This document shows, in pieces, positions 11,401-24,312 of a stretch of DNA of 64,000 nucleotides. The translations under genes and the position numbers were made by a program. The stretch's first letter is position 1, and the number at the start of each line of letters is the position of its first letter. The notes below the pieces were generated by a model. It was not told where the DNA came from, did no database searches, and was given only the letters and a program-made list of their open reading frames with translations. Source of the DNA: Schistocephalus solidus (Eukaryota > Platyhelminthes > Cestoda > Diphyllobothriidea > Diphyllobothriidae); assembly GCA_017591395.1 (NCBI GenBank), contig WEDG01005114.1:78421-142420 (forward strand). Reading direction: 5' to 3'.

Positions 11401-14400
11401 AGTCTATGTAGACTGCGTGCACTACATTTCCTTCATCGACCGCTCGGGTCCATCCTTCCAGACAGTAGAGCAAATTAGTTAAACAGGACCTTCCTCTGCG
11501 GAATCCGTGCTGCGCTTCAGAGAGAAGATGATGCCGCTCCAGAAACTGCATCAGTTCACGTTTGATGATTCGCTCCATAATCTTGCAACATATGGAGGTG
11601 AGACTTACCGGCCTGTAGTTATTTGCGGAAGCCCGGCTGCCACTTTTATGTATCGGGGAAATCCACGCAGTCTTCCAATCGCGTGGCAATCTGCCTGCAG
11701 CGAGAGAGGCTCGGAAGAGCAGACAAAGGTTCTGCCAACGCTACGGCCAACTCCTTCAACAACTTTGCCGGTTTACATCAGGACCTGGCGATTTGGTTTC
11801 TTCCAGCTTCAGTAGTTCCTGCAGAACAATAGGTCATGTTATGACCACTGAGACAATTGTCAGGATCTCTTCCACACTATAGTAATCCGCGGTAAGATTG
11901 GCTTCTCTCGTAAAAACCGACTGAAAGAACAAAGATATATGCTCAGCTTTTTCCTCGTCCTTGCAAAGTTCGACACCATCCGTTTTAACAAAGGGATGCG
12001 GTCTTTATTTCGAGTGCATTGCTTAATGTAGTTGTTGAAGAGCTTAGGGTTTTCTGCTGCACAGTTTATCAGGTTACTCTCGAAACTTTGGCAGGCTTAT
12101 AAACAAGGCCTTTTACCCTGTTTCTCTGCGTCTTTTACTTCGTCAGCGATTCGATGGTCTTTTCCTTTAGATAAGTTTGTCATAGCTTTCGCTTCGGTTT
12201 ACTTCCCTCTTCAGTGTGGTCGTTAGCCAGTGGGGCCTGGTGGTTACCTTTTCTTCGAATTAGGACAGTATTTGGTTATAAGTCCATGTAATACGGCTTT
12301 GAATTCCAACCAATCCTCGAGAATACACCCGGTGAATTTTTCATTCTAATCTAAACGGCGCACATCAATTTTCATTTGAGTAAAGTCTCCACGCCATAGG
12401 TTACATTTGACTGTGATGCTTCGATCGGGGACAGAGAAGAGTGAATATTCCCACTGTATGACGACGTGGTCACTTTTGCCCAGTGAGGATAGACAGCTCA
12501 CAACATCGACGCTGTCAGGTCCAAAAAATTGGCTCGTTGTCCCTCGCGTATTCTGGTTGGAGACAGGACGTGTTGAGTTAGGAAGTGTTTGTGTATTGCG
12601 GCGATCGAAGTTTAATTCCAAGCCTGGTGCCGAGCTCAGATTCCAATCGATATTCGGAACGTTAAGTCGCCCATAATCATGACTTCGGACCGACTGGTGT
12701 TTCAAGAATTCTTAATTGAAGAAGATAGACACTGTGTTCACAAGATTTCGTGAAACAGGAGGCGTAAAACGTGACTATCAAATCAGCCACCCGCATATCT
12801 GAAAAACGCGGCACTTAACGCATCAATCGCCAGTTGGCTTCAGTTGGAGCGCTGGCGCTTTCAGCCGTCTGCGTAACGTTAACACAAAAAAATAAGTAAG
12901 CAGCATCCACTTTGTGTCCCCCGCAGGTAAAATCTAATCACGAAATGTAACTTTAAATGCCCATTTTTTCAGGAAACTTGGTATTTTAAATAAGAAAGTA
13001 TTGATGTTAAATAAATTCCTGTCTATGGGACTTTTGGACATTTTGATCCAGTTTCATTCCAATGCGACATTATCAGAGATAGTAAACCGTTTTCAGGGAA
13101 AGCACACATGATGGAAGTAAAATGTCTGCGAATCACGTATAAACGTGTGTTGTTTTTCAAAGTATGTACATGCAAATTACTGGACTTTGCAGAAGTACTG
13201 TGCAAAATGAGGCCTCATGTTTCGCAAAGATGCAAATGGATTTGCATAGTCATTACAAATTATGTTTTAAACTTCACATCAATAAAAAAATTTTGTCCGT
13301 GACTGAGAAGATTTGCTAGCAAAAGTCGGCAAGCGCCTTCGTTTCTTATCATAAATGGAACCTCACTCAATACTTATTTTCCACTTTCGGGTTTCGGCGC
13401 CAACCCTGGGCTATAAATAGAGAGCAAAAAATACTCACGCGTCTGAACGCGACAAAGGCGTGGGGCCAGATGGGCCGTGAGGGATCGTCGCAAATATCGC
13501 AGACACTGGTCTCCAAAAGACAGGCCGAGCAACTGTTGACGTGACTCAGAGCGAAACAATTGATGGCCGCCCTAATGTGCTCCGCCAGCTCACCAGTCTG
13601 GACTGCAACCAGGTCCTGGGCGGAGGAGAAGAGGCAGACATGTTAGCAATCGGTTAAACAGTAAAGCTGTAGAGGAACAGAATTTTGGGAGAAGATAAAT
13701 TGGCGATGGAGATGTGGAAAGTTTCAGGAGGACTGGTGTCATCAAGTAGCTCTTTTGCCGCAATTTAAAGTGGCCATTTCTATCAATTTTGTCCTTTCTT
13801 AGTGCACTATATGCCCCTACTTGGCAAATACTCGCGATATCCACAGGGAATTGAAGGCATTTGGTTAGCCAAAACATGAGAGACTGAACCTAAGCTCTCC
13901 ATTCCTTCAAAGGCAGTCAAGCATAATAAGTAAAACCACTTCATTTGGTGGTGTCGCATGGGGGCAATCCTTGTTCTGTACCTCTCGATGAGCCGGTAGA
14001 ATGAATGAATGCGCGCAACACATCCTGGAGGAATTTTTTCTCAACAGTGACATCGTAGCAGCACAAAGATAACTTCTTTGACTTGGTCACCAGATCAAGC
14101 TCTCCAAAATGCCAACAACGCCGTAAAGTTGTTCCAGTAATCCATTCCATATTCTTAAATAATCACTGGAAGTAAAAACGTTAGCGACATGAGCACGTAT
14201 GGGTGTTATGCGGTAAATAACTTATCAGTACTTCCCAGATAGTCGAGTAAGGAATTTTGCGGCTGTCCTTCGGACGGAGTGAGCGGTAAAAGCTGCGGCA
14301 TACATTTTGATAATGGGTCAGGTGTATGCACATCAGATATGGCATAATACCGATAGAAAATGGTGTCATAAGTAGAATATTCCCAGCAGACATTTTTGGT

Positions 14401-17400
14401 GCCCCGTAGGGAATAGCAACCATGAGGGCTCATTCTCTAAAGCTGACACGAGTCACAGGAAACCACACAAGTATAAATATGGCCCAAAAGGTAAAAAACG
14501 TAGGGTTCTAAATTCACTGTTAAGGTAAACTAAGGGATCCCTGTCGTGAGAGATGGTTAAAATTAATGGATGTTTGTATGGTTTAGGTCGTGCTTAAATC
14601 CTCACCGCACAACAGGAGGGGTAGAGGAAGCTCTTAAGCGGCTGCAAGGCATAGGTTTGTCTCCAGATAATCGTACAAGAGGCCTGAAAAAGGCCACCGT
14701 ATTGAGGTGGCCGCTCCTCAGTGTCTGATATTGAGCTCAATTACTTCCAGCAAACGGCGAGGCTGACAATGAGTAGACCAATCACTTACCACCGCCGTTA
14801 ATTATCTCTACTACCTGCTTCGTCCTATCATTCTACATAAGCAGAGGCGAATGTTGAAGAGGGCAGACTGGTAAGAACTTCGTGACATGGAATAGAGAAG
14901 ACCCGTCGATTAAGGAGAGGCAAATTGACCACAAAAACGGCAAGTGCTCACCGAGATGGAAAGAGATCGATGTCGGTCAAGTTACTGAGCAGGTAAGTGC
15001 GGGTGCCGAGCGAGGTAGCCAATGTTTGAGCAGCCTGGCTGCAGCATCGAGTCAGTTGAGCCCATAGAAGGGCGAGTTTTCGCCGTAGGCGCCGCATGCT
15101 GGCCAATTCTTCGATCGCCGCATATAGAACCGGGTTTACGCGGGCCAGGTTGATAATGGGGTAGTGGACAATGGAGTCCAGGAAGGTTTTAGTCGCAAAT
15201 GAGACTAAAAAGACGATGGGAGAAGCCGGTATCGTCTGAAAAACGAGTCTAAAGACAATATGCACACTGTCATTCGCTAAAAAGCCTCCCGGCGGCACTA
15301 AGCATAGATCGTGAAAAACGGTAAAAATTAGAGTCCCAAGGAGTTTTTGCCTAGATGCACTCGCAAGTCGCTAGTAAAGAAACTTTTTGACCGCTGTTTT
15401 GTAGCTGTTTATTCGCTACATAGCCTGACAGCTTATACTTGTCTTTTCTTCTGTCGAAATGTTCCCCTCATGCAGTCTCAGAGTGCAGTGTTCTTTCGGG
15501 GATGCGGTTTACTGAGAACGAATAATAGAGATTCGATAGGTTAGCTGTATTGATGGAGTAAAGCTGACTTTGGTGGTTAAAAGTGGAAGCCCTCCCTCTG
15601 CATGACCGCTACTTACATCGACAACAATGGATAGACCCTAACCGAAAAGGCGAAACAGCAATGCGCTGATCTCAATCTCGATTGCTGCTTGTTTTTTGCT
15701 ACGCGACTGCTAGTAGTTACCACACGCTGAAACTCAGGGTAAAAGCGGAACGCGAGTGTTCCATCGTGCCAGCAGACCAAATCCTTAAATTCCAATCTCC
15801 GTACGGTTTCGGAACACGCCAGAGGTCTGCAGTGGCCTAAGTAATGTACCCCACGGGGAGCGATTATTCCAGTTGTAAAGAGGTCACATATTCCACTGTG
15901 AGGACAATTTGTAACTGACATGCTAGAGTACATAAAACCTGAAGAAGACATTCACACGTGCACAAACTTCTACGACTCCAGGTATACCAAAGATGTGCAG
16001 CGTGGTTTTAAATCTGAACTGGAAGCGTAGGTAGTCCGAGATATGAAAGGGTTTTATATGCAGGGAATGACCCATTTAAGAAATATCATACATTTATTTC
16101 CCAAGTTGTATACTTTTATCGACTGATGGATGCCGCTTCCACGTGACCTTGAAATGGTGTGCCTGCAAATCCGCAGATGCCGAGGCATTTTCTGTACTTT
16201 GAGGTTGACGGTCGCGAACGACGTCAACATGTGCCCAACGGAGTGGACGCAGCATCGGTGACTTGCAAATTGATTAGTTTAGAAGTAGATTCACGCAGCA
16301 TCTAGCGCAGTCTCTCTCCTCCCTCACCTACCAGGCTCCGGTGGCAAGATAATGTCAAGGCCACTCGTGGCTGACACGGTTTCAATGCTTGACAAAGCTA
16401 AATATCTGGTTTGGGTGTTCTTTACATTACATAGTTTCTAATACAGGTGTCCGGTTTCTGAAAGGGAGACTCATATCTCTCACGAGTGCGTGTCATAGAG
16501 GCCATATTTAGAAGGGACCATTGTAGCCTGACTCTAGTCCTGAGAAAGGCCGCATAAGGATTACTTATATGACCCTGCCCAAGTAATAAAATTGGCCCTG
16601 TGTCCTAACCCTGACACGACAGTTCAAGCGTCGATTTCGACCATGTTCGCCGTATGCTCCACAGCAGGGTGGTGCAGGGACGGTGATTTGCGCTGGATTA
16701 CAGTGAGAGTATACTTGCACTGCATATACCTCGCTCTCTGTTCCACTCCCGACCAAGACCCGGTGTCAAGATAGTCAAGAAAACCGGTGATTGGAGAGGG
16801 CACAGACCCACGCACTGTGGTTCAACACAAACAAGAACACACCATAAGGGAGGAACGGCTCGGATCCCAGCTGAGTGAGTTTCATAAAGGTAATATTAAG
16901 GAGTCATTCCATCCTGACTTTCAGTCCGCCGCTAAGTCACACTGGGCTGACCACGCGGTCCGAGGTATCACGTTATTTGGCAAACCAAACATTAGCCCCA
17001 GCATAAACCTAAGCCGCAGCATAAATATTAACCCTGACCCTAAAATTCAACCCTACAGTTAGCCCTAATCTTTCAAGCCACGACTCTTAGATAGATTCTG
17101 AGGCGCGCATTTGACTTGGGTCAGCTTCTCTCTCTCGCTCTCTCCGCCCTCTTCCATGCGCCAGTCCAAGCACGTCAGTCAGCTGGCGTTGAGATTGGGC
17201 AGCGTATAGCTGATGCAGGGTGAGGGCTTGCGTCTAAACGTGCCACCAGACCCTCCCAGCTGTAGGTATGGACTCGCACGGACACTGCGTGCCGTCTGAT
17301 TAAGGCGTGCCGTGAGCCAATATGATCCCCATGTTCTGGTTCAGCGGATTTGATAGCGCAGCCCGTTATGGAGCCCAGTGTCCAGCAAAAAGTTACTCTA

Positions 17401-20400
17401 AGTTCAACCGGAGACAGAACGATGTTACAAGTGGTGACCCTTAGGGTAACATAAAGGACGTAACAAGAAAATAACAGTGCGTACATACCCGGTTTCTTCG
17501 AGAAGTCCCAGCTGTCCAGTATGCGCCTGGGGATTATCGCCTGCTGGTTCTGATGGCACGTGGAGCAGTAAAGACGTCCATCGTAGAAGTCCAAAGCGGT
17601 GTCGTCTGAGGAAAAAAATGCAATGGCTATGCAAGGGGCTAACAAGGATTCCGAAAAATGCGCAGACGCAAGCTAAAACTAGGGGAGGCGGGCTGAGAGG
17701 GAATTCATGCACCGTTGGCCTCCGTTTGGGGTTGATTTGTAGTATTGAAATTACGGCTGCCTAAGCCGACCTATTCAGGCGCTCTCAGCTAGGCAACCAG
17801 AAGGACATAAAGAAATTACAGGGAATTGAAATATTCGATGATTTAGGAGAAAATAGAGTAGGCGCATTCGGTTTCGACATCCAATTTAATTGCTATTAAT
17901 TTAGAGTATGGATTTTGCATTTCTTAACTCCACATGCAATGCAGCAATGTGTACTTCCTATAAGTGAGGAGGAGTTTAGAGCACTAAACAGTGACCTACG
18001 TGGTCCACCTTCAGACAACGAACCAAGTGGACTTTAAGAAAATGCGTAATTACGATACGACCTGATCCGTAATGGAGGTTTTGTGCGTATATTTGGCGCC
18101 AGGTGCCAAATTTAGCTTTCCACGGCAACCGGAGGGGGGCGGTGTTAACTACCTCTATTATTTTCCGGTCGGATGCTATGACGGCAGTTGGGGCGGACGC
18201 TCAATGACTGCTTGAAAATAGCGTAGGTGCCCACTTCGAAATAAATATATGTAACAGATTTAATATGCCGCCGCGTAGACATCGCCTCAAACACTGGCTG
18301 CCACCAGGTGCTGGCACACATATTTATTTCTCCACGGAGTCTTTTGACATCCGCACATCATTGCGGCAAGCAACTACACTCATGGTTTCCAAGGAAATCC
18401 AGTGGATTGTAGCGAAAAGCGATCACGGAGAATTATCAGGTCTCAACAAGCCCGTGAGTCGAGCCCGGAACATCCAAGAATACGGGATCTGCTTACCAGC
18501 CCAGCCATGGACAACCAGGAACGTATACAGGTGACGTGGAGAGGAACGACTTTCTACCAAGGCTTCCTAAAAAGTAATATGTCGCGGGTCACACGAATCA
18601 GAACTAGATGCGCGTCGATGGCTTTTTAAACTCGCACAAGTTTGCATATCAGGCTAGATAGATGGAAGGCCTAAAAGGGACTGGTTTTTAGATGCATGAG
18701 ACCACACTGTGCGCCTAACAGCCCTCGAGCCCTGGAGTCAAGTTTGTGGGAGTCATATGACCACTCATCATCCCCTGGTCCCTAAACTAGGCATGGGAGT
18801 TTTGTTACTTCGTCGCCCACTAGGCGCCTAAAAAGGCTTGCAAGGCGTCCCATGATATTTTGGATTATATTGGATACTGACCCAGTCAGGTCAAGGCCGT
18901 TCAAAACCTTTACCACTACTAGTTGTATCGGCTACCGACAGTTACGGTCTGACTGGCTTTGCCGACCGTTTGAAAACATATGGTACAGGCAAGGTTTAAA
19001 GTGCCATCTGGCCCTTGTATGAGGATCGTATTCGTAAATCAAAGTCAGCATGTGTATTTTATCAGACAGCGGGAACTTTTATTATTTAAGAATATCGGCT
19101 TTGGTCTGTGATGTTTTTTATTCAACCAAGCTCAACTTTACTAGATTTTCTACTTCCTGAGCTAATTTTAGTAACTGGGAGCAGGATCTAAATAAACGAA
19201 GACAGGCTACTGAATTTTACAAATAAACATGCGACAGTAAACTCACAGAAGGATTCGAGTGATATCCTTTTAAGTGCGTAGAATGTAAGCAAGAGGGTGA
19301 CTAAATCGAGTGCTTTGCATTAACACCATTTATGCGTGAATATACGCCAATCTCCGGTTGGCACAAAAACTTTCAATGTAGCTTGCCTGGGGAGAGGCGT
19401 TTTGAACAGAAGGCGCAGGACCCACCAAAGGCCGTGTTGGACGGATCTTCCGTTCTGAACTCACTGACACCCGGAAATATGCTGGCTAGATAGGTCTTGT
19501 GCTGGAAAATCACAAGAAACGTGTGTACAGGAGATTGATTAAGCGATAGTCAGGCTCCATCAAAACAACGTACGTATTTTTTTACACAAACTATTTTTGT
19601 AGGGCATTTTAGTACAATCGAAAAGCTTGGAGCTACTTTTATGCCCCCAACGTGACATGTCATGAGCAAGGGTGTAGGCTGGGTCGGATCGATGTGGAGG
19701 GCTACAGGTATCGGACATTGTGTAATTGACACTTTAGCAGTTCGCATCAGTTAAAGTTCACCAAAGTTAAGAGCAAAAACCAAGATTTCACCAAGTAGAC
19801 GAAACGTCAACGCAAATATTATCATAATAGGTAAGGATTACTCGTAAGGTCCCTTGAACAGGGCACGGAAATAGGAACATCCCTACCTACGCATAATTCC
19901 AAGAGCAAGTATTCCCATGTCGAAAATCGAAGCCCACAACATCAGATGTCTAGAAAATCAATAAAAACTCGATTCTAATTACTTCCTGATAACAAACTTG
20001 ACATTATTCAGAGTAAATGAAGTAATATTTATTTTGCAGTTCATTCAGAGCACAGCGGCAATTCCGAAAAATAAGAATGCTGATAGCCCTACGAGTGACG
20101 CGGAAGGTAATTTAGAGGGGTTTTGTCGAATAACCGTAGTGCTGATGTTACACCACGCATGATATCATTTACAGGAAGAAATTCGAGATGTCACCACAAC
20201 CCCAAATTTCTCATACCATAAAGACACCCCCGCTCAACCTCCAAAAGAATAATAATGTGATGTGATAGATGAGGCAATAAATTAAACCGGCATTCGATTA
20301 AGTAAAAATGAGCATAAAAGACGAGAAAATGTTGTTAATGTACCTCATCTGATACTGGTAACATTAAATCGTCACCAACCATTTCCCAATTCACTTCGGA

Positions 20401-20415
20401 GGTTGCCGACTCGGC
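8417..20415 (-). CDS. Rubicon-homology domain protein (Rubicon/PLEKHM/DEF8 type), 3' six exons
   Basis: This is a host gene, N-terminal exons not found. Proteins with this C-terminal zinc-binding Rubicon-homology domain bind Rab7 and act in late endosome, lysosome or autophagosome traffic. Minus-strand exons in transcript order: 20415-20344, 19501-19387, 17605-17489, 15204-14952, 13615-13439, 8707-8417 (stop 8419-8417). Each has a pyrimidine-rich acceptor. Donors are GT except 19386, which is GC. Motifs in order: CAFCSKRLSP, LYCSTCH, IIPRRILDSWDFSKKP, FLDSIVHYPIINLARVNP, MRRLRRKLALLW, DLVAVQTGELAEHI, CSAC and CDIC, then the last exon with CATPGCVRAMHFDC and FCGAC followed by a Ser-rich tail. 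The cysteine pattern agrees with the family. Phases agree at every junction except 14952/13615, where the joined frame is one base short. Which subfamily it belongs to needs the missing RUN or PH exons. Confidence 0.9.
9230..9765 (-). pseudogene. Decayed RTE-type reverse transcriptase fragment
   Basis: Minus-strand reading gives, across frameshifts, CFVNFAAAFNS, then LDGMRAELTIVV, then a QGCVLSPILF-like segment, then DSNYADAIALL. This order is typical of the RTE palm domain (CFIDFxxAFDS, GVRQGCxLSPILF, YADDIALL). The catalytic pair is lost (ADA instead of ADD) and stops are present. It sits in the last intron of the Rubicon-homology gene, in the same orientation as the gene. Confidence 0.7.
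10090..12720 (-). mobile_element. CR1-D retrotransposon, 5'-truncated
   Basis: This minus-strand copy lies in the last intron of the Rubicon-homology gene and in its transcriptional sense. The C-terminal end of the endonuclease is seen at 12705-12346 (LNVPNIDWNLSSAPG, SLGKSDHVVIQWEY), then a frameshifted linker, then the RT at 11689-10865, then thumb/C-terminus at 10858-10322. The 3' end near 10090 has a CAGTTCAGTTTTATTAAGGG block on the plus strand, i.e. a TGAAC-type pentamer tail after a CCCTTAATAAAA motif. Confidence 0.88.
10865..11689 (-). pseudogene. CR1-D reverse transcriptase, palm domain
   Basis: A long open segment of 274 residues with RT blocks in order: PIHKSGSRASANNYRPVSL, QHGFRRGRSC, VYIDFNKAFNSVPHQRL, SGVPQGSVLGPILF and MFADDIKLW. 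The catalytic FADD is intact. The frame breaks at about 10860, and the next 178 residues (10858-10322) continue in another frame with PRLEFAIHAW and LDLFPLDYRQLRGDL. An otherwise readable enzyme is thus inactivated by at least one frameshift plus 5' truncation. Confidence 0.88.
12721..13438. other. Intron sequence, nothing recognised
   Basis: This is the part of the last intron of the Rubicon-homology gene between the CR1-D copy and the penultimate exon. No coding or repeat motif seen. Confidence 0.5.
16290..17230. repeat. Diverged copy of the RTE 3'-UTR repeat module
   Basis: Segments here match the 29690-31100 repeat region. At 16625-16690 a GTCGATTTCGACCATGTTC stretch is followed by GGTGGTGCAGGGACGGTGA; at 16745-16800 a CCCGGTGTCAAGA block; at 16915-16975 CTGACTTTCAGTCCGCC followed by GGGCTGACCACGCGGTCCGAG. 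Similarity is patchy, suggesting an old copy. It lies in the intron between exons 17489 and 15204 of the Rubicon-homology gene. Confidence 0.65.
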
Positions 20416-23035
20416 CTATAAAACGCAAGATTATTAAGGAACGGATGAAAAACATTTTTCGCCTATAATAGCACTAATACTTTCAAAATATAGAGGGGTG
20501 AGCGGAAATTATTAAATCAAAGGAACTAGGGAAAATTTGTTTTAACACCGAAAAACTATTGATAATCTGTACGCTTCACACGAGAAACTCATTTTGCAAC
20601 TGCTACACTTTTAGATCTAATATTACAAGTTTACAGTAGGACCGTAATGTTTTCAACTTATGTTTAATTCGAGATGGATCCCAACTAAATCAGTATTCCT
20701 GACTAAACTCAAGTTGTAGCTATAACGTACGGAATCGAAAAAGGATATAACGTCTAAACCCGGTCCTATGACTGATATGTGACATCAGATCTACATCGTG
20801 GTGGTGACGTATCTCGTCAAGAAACGCCCTAACTGAATGAAATGCAGCCCTAGTCAGGTCCCCTTGGGGGTTGACCGAACTTTATTCATGGCAGTGAATA
20901 AACAGAATTAATATAGGTGACCTTAACCTTGAACGACACCGGATACTTTTTAATACAGTGTTGTACGAAATGAAGATAAAAACTGGTTGTCTGTACAATT
21001 ATTCAGGCCATAAAAAGAAAAGGGTTTGCCTTGTTTACCAAAACTAACGGCTACCGATATTTTTATGAAATGCTATATGGCCAACCAAGGCAACTTTTAG
21101 AAGGGAAACCTCGAAAATGTTATTTTTATGAGTCAGGACTATAAACTAAGTGAGCCCTGGGATTTCTTCTACGGACAAATTTGTAAAGTGCACGTATGGA
21201 AACAACACAAACAAGGGTATAAAAGAAAGGCCTTCGCTTGAGGTTTTCCGTGAATGAAATTAAATCAAGGAGATTTACTATCTAGGAATGTTGCAAAGAA
21301 AGGATCAAAGCCCACTATTAAAAGCAGTCGCTTACTGCATCTGCACTTCATATAAATTCGACTTCCGTCACCCGTGTCTAATCATTTCAGCACGTACCCA
21401 ACATTGCAACATTAACAGACATGAATTTAGTAGTTTTGTCGTGCGCCCATTTTGTCACTTATTAATGCTAGTGAGGTAAGCACAATACTATCTGAAAAAT
21501 AAATTGTATAGACGCACGTCTGACAAGGATTCGCTGGCGGGTTGGAAGTGCGGTAGTTGTTTTGGTCGAATTATTGAGAAATCGTCAACGCACAGCCATG
21601 AAGAGTGACTCGGTGCGCATAAGTTATTCGAACCACTTGGAAAATGCGTCATTACGTTATGCAAGCCTCATTGTTCTTAGGAAAACCCAAGGATTTTCAG
21701 AAACACTGAAATTCAAATTTAATGGAGTTACGATAGCACTGGAATGTGATAAAGAGCAATATTTTATCTATAGTATGATGGGTCAGTTGGTTTGGTATTT
21801 ATTTCGTTAGCTCAAGAAGACGGAGATAGGTGAATTTCAAAGATAAATGAAATCATACAAGCGAAATAAATAACCTATAAAATTGTTCAAACGTCCGGTA
21901 GTACAATCAGGATGATTACGGTCGATGGCAGACTTCAGTGAATTAAGTGGTCGAGTTAACTGTGCGGCCGAGAAAGCAGCATAAGTGTGTGCATCGGTAA
22001 ATGCGTAGGAGCTGTGCTATTTAATGAGGTCATGAGGGTCTAATTTAACAAGAGAGGACTGCTAAACGAAGAATCAGTAAAAGCGGCAGCATGAGGGAGC
22101 CTCCGTTAACCGGCATCAAGGCGCCTGCGCCAGGGCCAACTCTGGCCCCACCCTCAAGATCAGTTCCGCAGGTCAAAACCCCAGGCATTTCCTTGCATGG
22201 GGTTGAAGCCTTGCTGACCTAGATTCACACTGAGACACTTGCACCGAATCAAACGTCCCAGATACGAAAAATTGATACGACGGCTGCTCATCGCGCAGCC
22301 GCCTCAGTTACGCTAAGCGCAGGCGCGCGCGTGTATGTGTGCTCGCTATGCGCAAACCCTTACTGCAACTGTTCAGATTCGCCGAGAGTGGGGTCAATAG
22401 CGTGCTCTCTTCCGGAAAAAGAAAAGAGGCCGACGGCTATCAAACAGAGAGCAGCGTTCGATAGGGTGCACACTGACGGGAGAAAGAAAGGGTTGGAGGG
22501 AATCACCCCTGCAATAACAGCTTTTGAATAGGCAAGCAGCCCATGTGCACGTGTGGAAGTGCGAAACTAAGGCGCCTATCAGCACAGACGTCATCATGCG
22601 TCAGGACGCGAGTGTAAAGCTACAATATTGTTGTCAGGGTACCACCAACAGGAGAAGCTTTAAATATTAAACACATGCGATAAAATACGAAAGAGAATGA
22701 TAAAAAAATCACGCAAAACACTTTAACTTATATTACGAAATATGATGCAAATGAAATGGTTTCATCAATCAAACCTGCTGATTAACTGCCAAACCGCATT
22801 ATAGGGAAAAGTGCATAAAGCTTTTGCTGCAAGAAATAAGAGGAACATAAAAGTTCTAGTAAACAAATGTCGGATTCTGCAAGTAAAGGCAAATGCAAGG
22901 GATTTTTGGATGCAATCTATAGTTTCTCTAAAATTCATATTTCTGCCAGCAAATACAGCCAAGCAACAAAGGTGATCGTAAGCAACCTGCACACCCCTTA
23001 AATGTTTTGTTAAGATGTAAGACTTTTTATTCATT
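20416..23035. other. Probable 5' territory of the Rubicon-homology gene; no exon proven
   Basis: Upstream of the first recognised exon I find no segment with both good splice sites and family motifs. A GC- and CpG-richer stretch lies at about 22080-22520. A 45-bp minus-strand segment at 22364-22408 has a pyrimidine-rich acceptor and a GTAAGG donor but no motif, and its phase cannot be checked. The open frames on either strand here show nothing recognisable. Confidence 0.4.
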
Positions 23036-23380
23036 TGAAGAAGTCCTCAAATTCTAGGACACACTCACAGCCCCTGACGATCCAGTAGGTTAAGATGAGG
23101 CCACCGCATAGTTAACTGAAATTAAGGGTTAATAAATCAATTCCAGCCAGTCTGCCGTCGTAAAACCGATGACTAAGATTCTTGACCACCTACATAGTCC
23201 TCGCCTGCGCTCTTTCAAGCTGTAGATAATCCTTTTTAAACTACGGATGCCAGGCCTGGATGGCATACTCCAATTGAGATTGAAAAAATGATCCGTTTAC
23301 TATCTTCTGGTAAGAAAAGCTGCAATCCATGTTAGCAGCATTCCTTTTATTCAAACTAAAGATAATTTATAGATTAGACG
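23036..23380 (-). pseudogene. Decayed CR1 RT C-terminal segment
   Basis: Minus-strand reading gives SQLEYAIQAWHPWFKKDY and LQLERAQ, then GRLAGIDLLTL, then IVRGCECVLEFEDFF, across stops. This is the same C-terminal region as at 4480-4870 and in CR1-D. It appears isolated, without palm domain or tail. Confidence 0.7.
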
Positions 23381-24312
23381 TTTGTTTAGGACATTGTTAA
23401 ATAAAGAGGTTTATTGATTTGGCACTGCTTGGCGCTGTCAAATCCTTAGAAAACAGGATAAAACCTAAAACAAACTCCTATTTTCATTAAACACTTAAGC
23501 TTTGGTTTGTTTGTTTGCTTAAATAGCAGTGTTGAAATGACGAGTTTGTTTTAAGTAAAAAAACCTGTTTTCCAAGGTTTAGAAATAGCAAAAATGAAGT
23601 TAAAACAGCTATACAGAATGAAGATGAATGTATCAGGGAAATAATGTTTAGAGTCAAGACTAGTCTGTTATTGACGTTCGAGGGTATTCATTTGACAGAG
23701 GTAGAAACGTCTGCGGTCGATTCGAAGGGATAGGTACTTCCAATCAGATGCGAGCGCAGTCGATTCCGGTGTGGGGTCTGCCGAATAATTAGACTTAGTT
23801 GACTGATTGCTAAAAAAAGGTGAAAAATAGATTAGGAGCAAGAAGAGTTCAACGGTAAGAAACTTTCAATGCAGTCATACAGTCTCCATATTTGTATTAT
23901 ATATCATAGTGTTGATTATGTTTGATCTAGCTGTATGAAACAGCTAGTACCATTCGTTTCATAAAGCTATATCAAAAACCTAGACGTGCGGCTCATTGCG
24001 CATTCGAATAACATAGAGCATAAAATGATGTTAAAAATGGGAAAAAACATACTACTAACAGACAGAGATAAAAAAATAATAAGTTTTTGCAAGTAAGTTT
24101 TAAAGCAAATTGTTTACTAATCATAAAAATTATACATAAAAAAATAAAGACGCTATCCAAAAAAACATTTTTAAATATAAAGTTATCATAATTTTTTTAA
24201 ATAGTTTTAAAGATAGAAAAAAAACTGCTTTTAGATAGTGGATATATAAATCATTAAATTGAGAGCCCTTGTGCCTAGGCAGAAGATAGTTATTTATGAG
24301 TCTTGTAGGTCA
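23381..24312. other. AT-rich sequence, nothing recognised
   Basis: Runs of A and T and short direct repeats (TTTGGTTTGTTTGTTTGC near 23500), no coding signal. Confidence 0.5.

Noticed and set aside
14948..15298. A 116-codon minus-strand frame that looks like the last transmembrane helix of a GPCR (NPVLY resembling NPxxY, then a basic helix).
   Set aside because: Splicing from the preceding exon (17489) enters at 15204 in phase and gives WDFSKKP-VSFATKTFLDSI; the segment then fits the Rubicon-homology domain throughout. The upstream hydrophobic part is intron.
20041..20107. Plus-strand exon-like segment with TTTGCAG acceptor and GGAAG|GTAATT donor.
   Set aside because: It lies inside an intron of the minus-strand gene, has no family motif and no partner exons on the plus strand.
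22364..22408. Possible 45-bp upstream exon of the Rubicon-homology gene (minus).
   Set aside because: Splice sites look good but the segment is too short to identify and its phase does not join the first proven exon without another unseen exon.
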